A stretch of DNA of 64,000 nt from QAND01 sp003150225 (GTDB lineage: Bacteria; Bacillota; Clostridia; Christensenellales; QAND01): the NCBI RefSeq assembly GCF_044357945.1, contig NZ_CP076563.1, positions 1,240,001 through 1,304,000 on the forward strand. The letters are read 5' to 3'. Positions 1-8,209 of the stretch are shown here, one piece after another. Each line of letters begins with the position of its first letter. Within the stretch, counting starts at the first letter, position 1. The notes beneath the pieces were generated by a model. The model searched no databases. It saw nothing but the letters and a program-made list of their open reading frames with translations, and was not told the origin of the DNA. A program made the translations under genes and the position numbers.

Positions 1-23
1 TTCTTCCAAAGGAGGGTTTTCAG

Positions 24-674
24 ATGAAGAAGAAACTGATTACAGTGCTTGCGTCTCTCACCGCGCTCTCTCTGTTGGCCACCGCCTGTTCCGGCGGCGG
101 GGCGGGAAACAAAACCTCCCTCTTGCAAAAGGGGCTGGAGCTGGCGGGACAGCTGGACCTGCTGGCGGAAAGCGAGGATTACCGGAAATCCGTTACCACC
201 GCACAGGAGGTGACCGGCGTGGTGGAGGAGATCGGCAGCTATGACTACGATTCGCCCCGGGCTGTGTACCAAATCCAGGGGGCGGATACCGCGTATCTGG
301 GTATCCTGGCCTTGAGCGGCGCCAACCTAAGCCAGGAGATTCAGGACATCCTACGCCCGCGGTTTACCAGCGCCGTGGCGTCCATGATCAATGGTCAGCA
401 GGGGGTTACCATCCTGGCCGCCACCGCTCTTCTAACCGTTAGCGACAGCTTTTTATACAGCGGGCTGGACAAGTCTTTGATCTATCTCTATCTCTACGAA
501 GGCAAGTACAGCATAATGGTATCCTTCTCCCCCGATGACGAGGGCATCGTCAACGCCAACGCCAGCATCGTGGCGGATGAGGATCTTTCGGATCTTCAGA
601 ACACCGATGACGTCTCCGCCTATCTCATGGGCCGGGGCCTTGCGGGAGTAACCGTCACGCCGGTGGAGCAATGA
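24..674 (+). CDS. Predicted lipoprotein of unknown function
   Basis: A 216-residue secreted protein. The N-terminus has a lysine-rich start, a hydrophobic stretch and a lipobox ending in ATACS near residue 22, so it should be lipid-anchored on the outer face of the membrane. A strong AAAGGAGG site precedes the ATG at a good distance. The mature part contains no motif I recognise; it is acidic, with a repeated pattern of alternating hydrophobic residues towards the C-terminus (a VSFSPDDEGIVNANA-like stretch) that suggests a small beta-rich or mixed fold. It ends at a strong terminator that separates it from the convergent lipoprotein downstream. Function unknown. Confidence 0.75.
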   Translation: MKKKLITVLASLTALSLLATACSGGGAGNKTSLLQKGLELAGQLDLLAESEDYRKSVTTAQEVTGVVEEIGSYDYDSPRAVYQIQGADTAYLGILALSGANLSQEIQDILRPRFTSAVASMINGQQGVTILAATALLTVSDSFLYSGLDKSLIYLYLYEGKYSIMVSFSPDDEGIVNANASIVADEDLSDLQNTDDVSAYLMGRGLAGVTVTPVEQ

Positions 675-689
675 CGCATTGACAAGCGA

Positions 690-728
690 AAAGGGAGCCG
701 TGGTTTGACTACGGCTCCCTTTTTGTTT
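690..728. terminator. Intrinsic terminator between convergent lipoprotein genes
   Basis: A 10-bp perfect stem (AGGGAGCCGT with ACGGCTCCCT) with a 9-base loop is followed by a T tract. An A-rich flank on the other side makes it usable on both strands, and it lies exactly between the two converging genes. Confidence 0.85.
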
Positions 729-737
729 GTCCTCCCT

Positions 738-1085
738 TTATTGCTGGCCCTCCTGATAGCGGACCAGCTTCTGTTCCGCTTGGCCGCTCAGGGTTAGATA
801 CAGGGCATCGTCCTCCACCCGAAAGGTTCCGGTGGAGGAGACGGTATCCTCTCCCTCCGCCGTCATGGTAATGTCGCTGCCGTTGACCTTGTAGGCCATG
901 GTGATGGATAGGTCCGGCATCAGGGGGGAGTAGGTCTTTACCTGGCCGTCCCGGGTGAACTCGATCACCGCCGCGCCATAATCCGCCTCATCGGTCCACT
1001 TGCCCACGATAGAGGCTCCGCCGCCGCAGCCCAAAAGGGCCAGCAACAGCAGCGCCGTCAGAGCAAAAGCCGCATATCGTCTCAT
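738..1085 (-). CDS. Small lipoprotein with lipocalin-like domain
   Basis: 115 residues with an N-terminal signal peptide and lipobox (LLALLGC, Cys about residue 20). The mature domain starts with IVGKWTDE and contains FTRDGQVKTYS and TGTFRVEDDALYLTL. This pattern of a GxW motif followed by short antiparallel strands is typical of the small lipocalin-like (DUF5640-type) lipoproteins common in Clostridia. Likely exposed on the membrane surface; ligand unknown. The start has GGAGG seven bases upstream, and a TTGCCG-17-TATGCT promoter lies just beyond. Transcribed alone. Fold assignment is inferred from motif spacing only. Confidence 0.7.
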   Translation of the reverse strand: MRRYAAFALTALLLLALLGCGGGASIVGKWTDEADYGAAVIEFTRDGQVKTYSPLMPDLSITMAYKVNGSDITMTAEGEDTVSSTGTFRVEDDALYLTLSGQAEQKLVRYQEGQQ

Positions 1086-1128
1086 GCAATCCCTCCTATC
1101 GCCCCAGGGGGCGTTTCATCCTATCCCC

Positions 1129-1157
1129 AGCATAGCAGGAAACGGCGATACCGGCAA
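1129..1157 (-). promoter_or_regulatory. Predicted promoter of the lipocalin-like lipoprotein
   Basis: On the minus strand TTGCCG (1157-1152) and TATGCT (1134-1129) are separated by 17 bases, about 45 bases upstream of the start codon. Confidence 0.45.
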
Positions 1158-1165
1158 CGATGCAA

Positions 1166-1200
1166 CGAAAAAAAGCGCGGGCGGCTATGCCGCCCGCGCA
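1166..1200 (-). terminator. Intrinsic terminator of the CNNM/CorC gene
   Basis: Stem GCGCGGGCGGC with its complement (1175-1199) around a TAT loop, followed on the minus strand by a run of seven T; it lies five bases beyond the stop codon of the gene ending at 1206. Confidence 0.85.
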
Positions 1201-1205
1201 AAGGC

Positions 1206-2564
1206 TTACTCCTCCTCCGGCTCCGCTTCCGGGGTGCTCTGAGGCAGTTTTTCAACCAGGGCCCATTCCACCCGGCGGTCCATCAGCTCCTCCACCCGGA
1301 TTCGGAGGCCTGCCACCTCCAGGGTGAATTTGCTGCCATCCCGAGGGATGGTGGTCATCTGGCTGAAGATTAGGCCGCCCAGGGTATCGCAGTCCTGACA
1401 GAGGGGCTGAAGATCGATTTCCAGACGCTCCTCCAGCTGCTCCAGATCCACCGAGCCCGACACCCGCCACAGGTTCTCCTCCAACTGTTGGATCTCCTCA
1501 TCGGCCTGGGGGTCGTATTCATCATAGATATTGCCCACAATCTCCTCGATGAGGTCCTCCATGGTAACGATGCCGCTGGTGCCGCCGTATTCATCCACCA
1601 CGATGGCCATATGGTTTTTCTTCTGCTGCATATCCCGGAACAGGATGTTGGTCCGCACCGATTCCGGCACAAAATAGGGCGCCCGCAGCAGCTCTAAAAG
1701 GGGCTTGGGCTCAGGACTCTTGGCGTTAAGAAGGTAATCCCGGGCAAATAGGATGCCCACGATATTGTCCACATCTTCCCCGTATACGGGGTATCGGGAC
1801 AGACCGGAGTTCACGATGGTCTCCACGATCTCCTCATCGGTATCCTCCAGCCAGATCGCCACCACATCGGTGCGGTGGGTCATCACATCCCGGGCGGTGG
1901 TGTTGTTAAACTCGAAGATGTTGTCGATCATCTCCCGCTCACCGCTTTCGATGGTTCCCCTCTGTCCGCCGATGTCCACCATCATGCGGATCTCCTCTTC
2001 GGTAACGTTTTCCTCATCGTCCTTGGGATCGATGCCCATCAGCCGCAACACGCCGTTGGTGGAAACCGACAGCAGCCAGATGGCAGGGCTCACCACTTTG
2101 CTGATGACGTTGATCACGCCAGCCGACATCCGGGCCACCCGTTCCGCCTGTTTCATTCCCAGACGCTTGGGCACCAGTTCGCCGAACACAATGGTGAAAT
2201 AGGAGAGGATGATGGTGATGACCACCACCGAAATGGTGTTGAGGGTGGCGGGAGAAAGGGCGGTGACGCCCACGCCGTTGACCAGCCAATCCACCAGCCG
2301 ATCCGAGAAATTATCGGCGGCAAAGGCGCTGGCCAGAAAGCCCGCCATGGTGATGCCGATTTGGATGGTGGACAAAAAGCGGCTGCTCTGCTGGTTCATC
2401 CTAAGAATCAGCTTTGCCTTTTTATCCCCCTCGTCGGCCTGGCGGCGGATGCGGTTCTCATTGACGGAGATCACCGCGATTTCGGTGGCGGCGAAAAACG
2501 CGTTCACCAGGATCAAAATGACTTGCAGTAGCAGTTGACTCCACACTGGGTCGGGGTCAGCCAA
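1206..2564 (-). CDS. CNNM/HlyC-CorC family transporter-like membrane protein
   Basis: 452 residues with the full family architecture: an N-terminal DUF21 (CNNM) transmembrane domain of about 190 residues with several membrane segments, a CBS-pair domain (about 200-330, including VMTHRTDVVAI and VDEYGGTSGIVTMEDLIEEIVG) and a C-terminal CorC/HlyC domain. Members are linked to divalent cation (Mg/Co) efflux or homeostasis, with the CBS pair sensing nucleotides; the older name hemolysin is misleading. The start is TTG with AGGAGG eight bases upstream, and a TATAAT box sits about 45 bases further up. Monocistronic, with its own terminator. Family assignment is secure; the substrate is inferred. 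Confidence 0.9.
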   Translation of the reverse strand: MADPDPVWSQLLLQVILILVNAFFAATEIAVISVNENRIRRQADEGDKKAKLILRMNQQSSRFLSTIQIGITMAGFLASAFAADNFSDRLVDWLVNGVGVTALSPATLNTISVVVITIILSYFTIVFGELVPKRLGMKQAERVARMSAGVINVISKVVSPAIWLLSVSTNGVLRLMGIDPKDDEENVTEEEIRMMVDIGGQRGTIESGEREMIDNIFEFNNTTARDVMTHRTDVVAIWLEDTDEEIVETIVNSGLSRYPVYGEDVDNIVGILFARDYLLNAKSPEPKPLLELLRAPYFVPESVRTNILFRDMQQKKNHMAIVVDEYGGTSGIVTMEDLIEEIVGNIYDEYDPQADEEIQQLEENLWRVSGSVDLEQLEERLEIDLQPLCQDCDTLGGLIFSQMTTIPRDGSKFTLEVAGLRIRVEELMDRRVEWALVEKLPQSTPEAEPEEE

Positions 2565-2878
2565 TTTCAGTTCCTCCTTTATGGAAATAAAAGTGTTTTA
2601 GCGTTATTATACACGAATCCTCCCCCAAAGTGTGAAAAATTCATCATTCTTTATAATTCCCAGGGAAAGCGGGGCCTAGTCAGGCTGAAAAAGCGCCCAT
2701 CATTGGAGCCTGGCCTCTCTTTAAACAGGCCCTTCGCTCCAAGCCTCCAGCCTATCCAAGCCGGCAGAAACGCCTCTCCCATCTTTCCCGGGGAATAGAT
2801 TTGGCGCCTGGGGATAGACCCGGCAAGCGCCCTTTTGCAATCCTAGCATATGCCCCGGCTCGCCAACGGCTGCGCGGG
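2565..2878. other. Intergenic region, promoter only
   Basis: A 314-base gap between two minus-strand genes. Near 2606-2611 the minus strand carries TATAAT for the CNNM gene. The remainder is GC-rich with short imperfect inverted repeats but no reading frame with a ribosome site, and no clear terminator or RNA that I can identify. Confidence 0.4.
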
Positions 2879-3571
2879 CTATTTGGTCAGCTTTCGGACC
2901 ACGGCGTCCAGATCCTCCTCCACAACCCCCGCGCCCAGCAGATACCGCCGGGCTCCGCCATAGGTCTGGGCAAGCAGGTCCAGAAAGCCATTCATATAGG
3001 CGGGATCGGAACGGCCCACAAAAGCGGGCATATCGGGGTTTTCTATGCAGACCTGGCGGATGAAATCCTCCAAATAGGTATAGGATACCTGGTAGTTGGC
3101 CACAATGTCCGCCCGGGCCACCCCCGCCAGCTCCAGCAGCAGGGCGGACAGGATCCCCGTCCGATCCTTTCCAGCGGTGCAGTGATACAAAACCCCACCC
3201 GGCGCCGCCGCGATGATGGCAAAGATCCGGGCTATGTCGCCGGCCCGCTCCGTCAGCACCTGGAAATAGGATCCTCCCACCTGGGAGGGATCCTCAAGGG
3301 AATTGCAGGACAGGTGGATGGGCACGTTGTGGTAAACAAAGCCGGGCTGGCCAGCGAGAGCGCAGGGGTTCCGCGCGATCTCTTCTCCGTGGCGCAGATC
3401 GATGACGGTGGTTACCTTTAGATCCCGGAGCAGCCCCGCGTCCTGGGGCGTGACGGTGATGGGCGCATCGCTCCGCAGCAGCCGGCCAAACCGGGTCTCC
3501 CCGCCTCCGGCCAGGGGATAGCCCCCCAGATCCCGGGTGTTCATGGTGTGTGTCAATGGATACCGTTTCAT
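2879..3571 (-). CDS. Tyrosine-protein phosphatase, IphP/Y_phosphatase3 family
   Basis: 230 residues. The catalytic P-loop HCTAGKDRTG gives the CX5R motif (Cys nucleophile, Arg binding phosphate), and the upstream RDLGGY and TTVIDLRHGEE segments are family landmarks of the bacterial IphP/LipA-type protein tyrosine phosphatases, many of which also act on phosphoinositides. No signal peptide, so cytoplasmic. The start ATG follows GAGGTGAACC. A separate unit from the 3746-5325 pair, which ends at its own terminator upstream. Substrate not predictable. Confidence 0.9.
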   Translation of the reverse strand: MKRYPLTHTMNTRDLGGYPLAGGGETRFGRLLRSDAPITVTPQDAGLLRDLKVTTVIDLRHGEEIARNPCALAGQPGFVYHNVPIHLSCNSLEDPSQVGGSYFQVLTERAGDIARIFAIIAAAPGGVLYHCTAGKDRTGILSALLLELAGVARADIVANYQVSYTYLEDFIRQVCIENPDMPAFVGRSDPAYMNGFLDLLAQTYGGARRYLLGAGVVEEDLDAVVRKLTK

Positions 3572-3691
3572 GGTTCACCTCAAATATAGTCCAATGCTTT
3601 CGCATGGCTGATCCAACTCATAGGCCCTATACTGCCAAATTCCACGGCTTCCCGCAAGTCGCTTTTTGTCGGAAAGCCGCGAAATTCGCAC

Positions 3692-3717
3692 AAAAAAAAC
3701 GTCCTTTAAAAAGGACG
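3692..3717 (-). terminator. Intrinsic terminator after the DUF5655 gene
   Basis: Stem CGTCCTTT with AAAGGACG, followed on the minus strand by eight T residues; ends the diguanylate cyclase-DUF5655 unit. Confidence 0.8.
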
Positions 3718-3745
3718 CTCCCGTTCTCTCCGGAATTCGGAAGGT

Positions 3746-4141
3746 TCAACGGGCTCTGGATTTGGTCTGGGAGAACCGATAGGCTTCCTCCACCCAGGAG
3801 AGAAGCTCCTCATCCAGCTCCGCCGGATCCGCCACCAGTACATGATGGGTCCAGCGGCCGGGGTAGGGTTCCACCGCTTCCACGATCCGGGGATGCTCCA
3901 AATGATGGCCCAGGCCAAAGGTCAGAATCAGATAGCGGCCGGGGCGACCCTTGACGCGCCAGGTAGGCAGGGAGACAAAGGCGTAGTTGTACCGGTTTCG
4001 GAACGCGATCTGGCTTTTCCCCGCCCGAAGGGTGGTTTCGGGCAGCCGTTTTAGGATGGCCGCCTCCACCTGCCGATACAGGGGAAGGAGGGACGGATCC
4101 CTTTGAAAGAACACAATGGCAGTTTCGAGGGCGAGCATCAT
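3746..4141 (-). CDS. DUF5655 domain protein
   Basis: 131 residues. The middle part (about 30-115) matches what I know of DUF5655: a KSQIAFRNRYNYAFVSLP segment followed by a short basic stretch, ILTFGLGHHLEHPRI and a C-terminal helix with DEELLSWVEEAY. The fold is related to the YdhG/YdeI type of small single-domain proteins; biochemical function unknown. The ATG overlaps the stop of the upstream diguanylate cyclase gene (ATGA), so the two are translationally coupled. Whether the coupling has a role in c-di-GMP signalling is only a guess. Confidence 0.7.
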   Translation of the reverse strand: MMLALETAIVFFQRDPSLLPLYRQVEAAILKRLPETTLRAGKSQIAFRNRYNYAFVSLPTWRVKGRPGRYLILTFGLGHHLEHPRIVEAVEPYPGRWTHHVLVADPAELDEELLSWVEEAYRFSQTKSRAR

Positions 4142-5325
4142 GACGCCATCTCCTGGCGGACATAACCTTCCACCCGGTTTCTGCCTCCCTTTTTCGCGGT
4201 ATAGAGGGCGTCGTCCGCCCGGCGGATCAGATCCCGAAGCTCTCCGGGCTCAAACACGGACTGGGTGGCATAGCCGATGCTGACGGTGACGCTATCCAAC
4301 AGGGGGGATGCCTGGAAGGGGATGTCCGCCTTCCGAATAGCGGCCCGCAGGGCGTCAAACCGCCGGCCCGCCTGAACGTAATCCAACCCCGGCAGAATCA
4401 CCAGGATCTCCTCCCCGCCGTAGCGGCAGATCATGGTCTCCTCCTTTGCAAAAAACGCCTTGACCATATCGCTGATCTTTTTTAAGCAGTCGTCCCCCTC
4501 CAGATGGCCGTAGGCGTCGTTATAGACCTTGAAGTAGTCGATGTCGATGAATCCGCAGGCCACCTGCCTGCCCCGCAGGTCTTCTTTATGGGTTTCCATC
4601 CAATTACTCATTCCCCGCCGGTTCAGCAGGTCCGTCAAATAATCCACATGTGAGACCGCTTCCAGCTGAATCCGGCTGAGCTGGGTGGATAGAAAGCTGC
4701 TGAAAAAAACCTGGTTCACCACGAAAGCGCTCATCATCAGCATGACGCATTGCTGCAAATGGTTGGCGGGCGCATGGGCCAGAAGCAGCACTACGAGCTG
4801 GAACGACAGGCTCAGGCCAAAAAGGGGCGCAGCCTCCCGGGCCTCCAGCACCGGGAACACGCCCAGGTAGACCACTAGAGCCCAGAAGTTGTTGAGGGAA
4901 TTCCGCTCAATGAGGTCGACGACGCTGAATCCCAGGATCAGGATGGAGATGAGAAAATAGTAGAGAAGAATAAACCAGCGCTTGCTCCGGCGGTAAACGC
5001 CTTGGGCGCTTTTATCCCTTAGAATCACCAGCACCCAGTGAGTAGCCAATAAACAGACGGCGATGATGCACAAGGCACCGATGTTAAAATAGATGCCATA
5101 CGAACCATGGGCCTTGGTTAGTAGATCCACCGCCAGGTTCATAGTCTGAAACAGGATCAGCAACACGTTGGATAACATGATTCGGTTTAGGTTGGCCGCC
5201 ATGCGCTGTTGCTGTATCTGCTCCATGTCCTGGGGAGAGAGTCCCCGCCGCCAGTGGAACACACGAGCAAGCGCGCTTTGGGCGCTATGCAGCAGCTCTT
5301 TAAAAATGGCGATGAATTCTCTCAC
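4138..5325 (-). CDS. Membrane diguanylate cyclase (GGDEF)
   Basis: 395 residues from a GTG start that has AGGAGA nine bases upstream; an upstream ATG (5373) lacks a site. An N-terminal soluble helix is followed by about six membrane segments (roughly residues 40-210) of 6TM/MASE-like sensor type, then a GGDEF domain beginning at DYLTDLLNRRGM. The active-site loop reads YGGEEI, a functional variant, and the GDD in EGDDCLKK and the IGYATQ segment are also present. The usual inhibitory RxxD site upstream of the loop is absent (KEET instead), so product inhibition may be weak. It should make c-di-GMP in response to an unknown membrane cue. Coupled to the DUF5655 gene. Confidence 0.9.
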   Translation of the reverse strand: MREFIAIFKELLHSAQSALARVFHWRRGLSPQDMEQIQQQRMAANLNRIMLSNVLLILFQTMNLAVDLLTKAHGSYGIYFNIGALCIIAVCLLATHWVLVILRDKSAQGVYRRSKRWFILLYYFLISILILGFSVVDLIERNSLNNFWALVVYLGVFPVLEAREAAPLFGLSLSFQLVVLLLAHAPANHLQQCVMLMMSAFVVNQVFFSSFLSTQLSRIQLEAVSHVDYLTDLLNRRGMSNWMETHKEDLRGRQVACGFIDIDYFKVYNDAYGHLEGDDCLKKISDMVKAFFAKEETMICRYGGEEILVILPGLDYVQAGRRFDALRAAIRKADIPFQASPLLDSVTVSIGYATQSVFEPGELRDLIRRADDALYTAKKGGRNRVEGYVRQEMAS

Positions 5326-5409
5326 GGATACGGCTCTCCTTTTGACCCCTACTGATCTATTATGATACCACATTCTCCCTCCAGTGCATAGGACGGTTCC
5401 CCATCTTCA

Positions 5410-5607
5410 TCAAGAATTGGCGATTTCACAGTTCTCAATGGCGTATTCCAGTAGGATGCCGATGAGCTCGTTGCGGCTCCGGCCGGAATACAGGGCGAGC
5501 TGATCCAGCCTCCCCGCCGTCTCGTTCTTGATCCGGATGGAAAAGGTTTTATAGCCATCCTCTCCTTTGGGTAGCTTTGGCGTAATCCGCAGCTTGTTTT
5601 CTGCCAC
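5410..5607 (-). CDS. Ribbon-helix-helix (CopG/Arc-type) DNA-binding protein
   Basis: 65 residues from a GTG start with AAAGGGG eight bases upstream. The segment YKTFSIRIKNETAGRLDQLA then SGRSRNELIGILLEYAI fits a ribbon-helix-helix fold: one beta strand, helix A, the SRNELI turn and helix B. The basic N-terminal tail would support DNA binding. It may be autoregulatory; no toxin-like partner lies next to it (the upstream neighbour is a GNAT acetyltransferase 158 bases away). A GNAT next to an RHH gene recalls TacA/TacT toxin systems, but the order and spacing here do not fit. Confidence 0.75.
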   Translation of the reverse strand: MAENKLRITPKLPKGEDGYKTFSIRIKNETAGRLDQLALYSGRSRNELIGILLEYAIENCEIANS

Positions 5608-5704
5608 TATTCATACCCCTTTCACCCCTTATCTTAAGGCAGACGGCGGACATAATTATATGTTATGTTTTCTGTTGGAATCCCCTGGATAAAATACAAA
5701 TATA

Positions 5705-5741
5705 TAGAAAAATAAAACTTGGCCGGGTATTTCCCGGCCAA
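5705..5741 (-). terminator. Intrinsic terminator after the GNAT gene
   Basis: Stem TTGGCCGGG with CCCGGCCAA around a short loop; on the minus strand it is followed by AAGTTTTATTTTTC. Confidence 0.7.
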
Positions 5742-5765
5742 TGGCATTTGGCGCTGATTTGACGC

Positions 5766-6209
5766 CTAGAAAAAATCCTTTTCGTAGTTGCGCTGGTTCT
5801 TTCGATGCACATACCCGTTGTGTTCATAAAATTCGTGGGCTGCGCCCCGTTCAAAACCGCTCATCAGCCGGACGCCCCGGCAGCCGTCCTCCCGGGCCCA
5901 GTCCTCGACGGCGCGCAAAAGGGCTTTCCCCACGCCCTTCCCTCGGGCAGCTTCCTCCACACAGATGGCCACCAAGGTCTTCATAGGGCTCCGATAGGTG
6001 CACAGATAGCCGCTGCCATGGGCATATCCCACCACCCGGCCATTTAGCTGCGCCACATACAGCCGGTCCGTTTCCGACAGGCCAATGTGCTCCACCTGGC
6101 GGACGGCCTGCTCCCGGGGAAATTCATAACCAAAGCAGCTTCGGTTCAAACGCCAAATGGCCGGCGCATCCGCCGCATCCGCCAATCGTACCAGGATCTC
6201 CCCCGGCAT
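5766..6209 (-). CDS. GNAT family N-acetyltransferase
   Basis: 147 residues covering a single GNAT domain. The acetyl-CoA loop is visible as VEEAARGKGVGKALLRAVE (motif A, Q/RxxGxG/A) after the strand TLVAICV, followed by GVRLMSGFERGAAHEFYEHNGYV, the classic motif B with the YE.NGY end. Substrate unknown. The ATG follows GGGAGG. It lies 27 bases downstream of the NYN/LOTUS gene and may be cotranscribed with it. Confidence 0.88.
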   Translation of the reverse strand: MPGEILVRLADAADAPAIWRLNRSCFGYEFPREQAVRQVEHIGLSETDRLYVAQLNGRVVGYAHGSGYLCTYRSPMKTLVAICVEEAARGKGVGKALLRAVEDWAREDGCRGVRLMSGFERGAAHEFYEHNGYVHRKNQRNYEKDFF

Positions 6210-6236
6210 GGCATCCGCCTCCCTCTGGGCGCCGCC

Positions 6237-7217
6237 CTATTTTTTAAGCTGTACCACCCGGTTCCCTGCCCGGTTGGGCCGAATCTCCAACCCCTCCACG
6301 CTCTCCACAAACCGGGCCAGGGTGGTATAGCCGTAATCCTTTACATTGAACTGCTCAAACCGGTCGTTGAGCTTTCGCCCAAGGGTCTCAATCCGCATGC
6401 CGGACTTGCCGTTCTGCCGTACCAATTCCACGGCGCAGGCATCCAGCTCCTTGCGGGGAATCTGCCGATCCCGGAGCCGCACCGTAACGGCGCTGTTGCT
6501 CTTGCTCAGCTCAAAGGCGTCCATCTCCTCCAAAAATTTGCTGAGGGAGCTATACCCATAGTTGCGCACGTCAAAATCCGAGTATTTTTTCACCAGGCGG
6601 CTGCCCAATTCTCCCAGCCCGGTGGGCTTATCCTTGTCGTCATTCTCGCTGATGATGGCCGCGATGTCCGCCTCAATGACCCGCTGATGGATCAGCCCGC
6701 TTCGGCGACTGGGCTCCTCCTCCATGGCGGTTTCAGCGGGGCGGGCGGGAGGCGCCATGGCGGGCGCGTCGGGCGCGTCGTCCTGGTCCACCAATACCTC
6801 CAAAGTGGTAAACACCGAGCAGGCCGCCCGGAAGGACCGGGGGGTTTTCTCCTCCCCCATGCCGATAACCTGCATCCCCGATTCCCGCAGCCGGCTGGCT
6901 AGGCGGGTAAAGTCGCTGTCGCTGGACACGATGCAAAAGCCGTCCACATTGCCGGTATAGAGGATGTCCATGGCATCGATAATCAGCGCGGAATCGGTGG
7001 CGTTCTTGCCCACGGTATTGCTGAACTGCTGAATGGGCATGATGGAGTTTTCCAACAGCTCCTTCTTCCAGCGGGTGGTTTGGGCGCTGGTCCAGTCGCC
7101 ATAGATTCTTTTATAGGTGACTACGCCGTACTTGGTCATCTCGTCCAGAATGCTGGAGATATAGCGGGCGGAAATGTTCTCGGAATCGATGAGAACGGCA
7201 AATCGTTTTTCTTCCAT
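6237..7217 (-). CDS. NYN (LabA-like PIN) domain protein with two LOTUS/OST-HTH domains
   Basis: 326 residues. The N-terminal 150 residues form a NYN/LabA-type PIN nuclease domain: IDSENIS, KNATDSALIIDAMD and CIVSSDSDFTRLASRL supply the conserved acidic metal ligands. A low-complexity proline/alanine linker follows, then two OST-HTH/LOTUS repeats: LGELGSRLVKKYSDFDVRNYGYSS (about 205-265) and IETLGRKLNDRFEQFNVKDYGY (about 270-325). LOTUS domains bind RNA (reported for G-quadruplex RNA) in eukaryotic and bacterial proteins, so this is likely an RNA-directed nuclease. Typical bacterial members have this order. It has its own promoter-like TACAAT upstream. Confidence 0.9.
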   Translation of the reverse strand: MEEKRFAVLIDSENISARYISSILDEMTKYGVVTYKRIYGDWTSAQTTRWKKELLENSIMPIQQFSNTVGKNATDSALIIDAMDILYTGNVDGFCIVSSDSDFTRLASRLRESGMQVIGMGEEKTPRSFRAACSVFTTLEVLVDQDDAPDAPAMAPPARPAETAMEEEPSRRSGLIHQRVIEADIAAIISENDDKDKPTGLGELGSRLVKKYSDFDVRNYGYSSLSKFLEEMDAFELSKSNSAVTVRLRDRQIPRKELDACAVELVRQNGKSGMRIETLGRKLNDRFEQFNVKDYGYTTLARFVESVEGLEIRPNRAGNRVVQLKK

Positions 7218-7311
7218 GTGGCTGCTCCTTTTTTGATGATGGGAGAATCGTCTCTAGGGACATTGTACACCCAACGGGCGTTTTGTACAGGAGAAGCCGG
7301 GAATCCAAGCG

Positions 7312-7776
7312 TTACAGGTAGTCTGCAAGAAGCGCCAGCACCCGTTTATTTGTCTCGTTGATCCGCTTATACCGAGCGAATTCATCGGTGCTCATCTCGT
7401 AATCCGGCTGCTTTAGCCCCTGCGCAACCCGTTGGGCCGCCGCCCGCCAGACGCCAATGACCTCCTCCTCCGTCAATTCCGTCCGAAGGGCGGGCTTTTG
7501 CTCCGGCGCTGTGGGCTGCAAAGGCGCTTCCTCCCGGGAGGGCGCCTCCGATAAAAGGTACTGATATACCCCCTTTTTCTTCTTGACCAGGCGGGGGGTA
7601 TTCCGCTCCATCCGGCTCATGATGCTGTAAAAGGTGTTTCGGTTGAGCTTCTCCTCCGGGTTCCGCTTCTGACAGAAGTCAAACAGCTCCCCTACCGGCC
7701 ATTCCGCTCCATTGCTCACCGCCTCCAGCGCGGACGCCCGAACCCGGTCCGCGATGCTGCATTCCATATTCATCAT
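7312..7776 (-). CDS. Uncharacterised protein with winged-helix-like N-terminus
   Basis: 154 residues. The first 80 residues (SALEAVSNGAEWPVGELFDF through NRNTFYSIMSRMERNTPRLV to KKKKGVYQYL) read like a winged helix-turn-helix with a basic wing. A Pro/Glu-rich linker follows, then a helical C-terminus. I do not recognise the family. Two nearby ATGs are possible: the first at 7776, or the fourth codon at 7767, which lies at a better distance from AAGGG. It starts 10 bases after the XRE gene, so the two probably form one operon of regulators. Confidence 0.6.
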   Translation of the reverse strand: MMNMECSIADRVRASALEAVSNGAEWPVGELFDFCQKRNPEEKLNRNTFYSIMSRMERNTPRLVKKKKGVYQYLLSEAPSREEAPLQPTAPEQKPALRTELTEEEVIGVWRAAAQRVAQGLKQPDYEMSTDEFARYKRINETNKRVLALLADYL

Positions 7777-7786
7777 CCCTTCCCCC

Positions 7787-7996
7787 TTATGCAGAAACCA
7801 ATAGTTCTTCTACGCTGTCCAAATGAAACAGTTTGCACATTTGGAGCATGCAGTCCACCGTGGGGAGGTTCCTTCCCCGGATATAGTTTCGAATCGCACT
7901 CTCGCTCAGATTCAGTTGAGCGGCCAAGGTCTTTACGGTATAGCCATTTTTCACCATCAGAGCTCGGATGTGTTCCCCCGTTTTTTGAACGCTCAC
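7787..7996 (-). CDS. XRE-family helix-turn-helix regulator
   Basis: 69 residues from a GTG start with GGAGG seven bases upstream; an alternative TTG at 8017 with its own GGGAGG would add seven residues. One Cro/C1-type HTH fills the protein: IRALMVKNGYTVKTLAAQLN then SESAIRNYIRGRNLP (recognition helix) and MLQMCKLFHLDSVEELL. It is likely a homodimeric repressor, perhaps of its own operon: a promoter and two inverted repeats lie upstream. It is transcribed with the 154-residue protein. Confidence 0.85.
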   Translation of the reverse strand: MSVQKTGEHIRALMVKNGYTVKTLAAQLNLSESAIRNYIRGRNLPTVDCMLQMCKLFHLDSVEELLVSA

Positions 7997-8045
7997 GGTC
8001 TGTCCTCCCACAATCAATGAGCATTACCTCCCTTGTATTTTCTGA

Positions 8046-8172
8046 TATCTCTTATTTTCAGTATACAGAGGCGCTTGCTGATTGCAACATTCAAATTGTG
8101 CGTTTTTTCGACAGCATCTTGCAAGATGCACAACGTTCACAAAGTCTCCATTTGGATGCATGAATCCAAATG
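8046..8172 (-). promoter_or_regulatory. Promoter and palindromic operator candidates for the XRE operon
   Basis: On the minus strand TTGCAA, 16 bases and TATACT form a promoter about 60 bases before the XRE gene. Upstream lie a perfect 16-bp palindrome, GCATCTTGCAAGATGC (8114-8129), and a second inverted repeat, CATTTGGAT with ATCCAAATG (8149-8172). Either could be an operator for the XRE protein. Confidence 0.45.
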
Positions 8173-8209
8173 ACCCCTTCCGGCCATGCCGCAGACGGCA
8201 AGAAAGGCC

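Noticed and set aside
4138..5325. Start at 5373 for the diguanylate cyclase
   Set aside because: No ribosome site there; the GTG at 5325 has AGGAGA at a good distance.
5410..6209. RHH-GNAT toxin-antitoxin pair of TacAT type
   Set aside because: The GNAT gene is upstream of the RHH gene with a terminator and 158 bases between them, and the GNAT lies in an operon with the NYN gene, so no coupling is seen.
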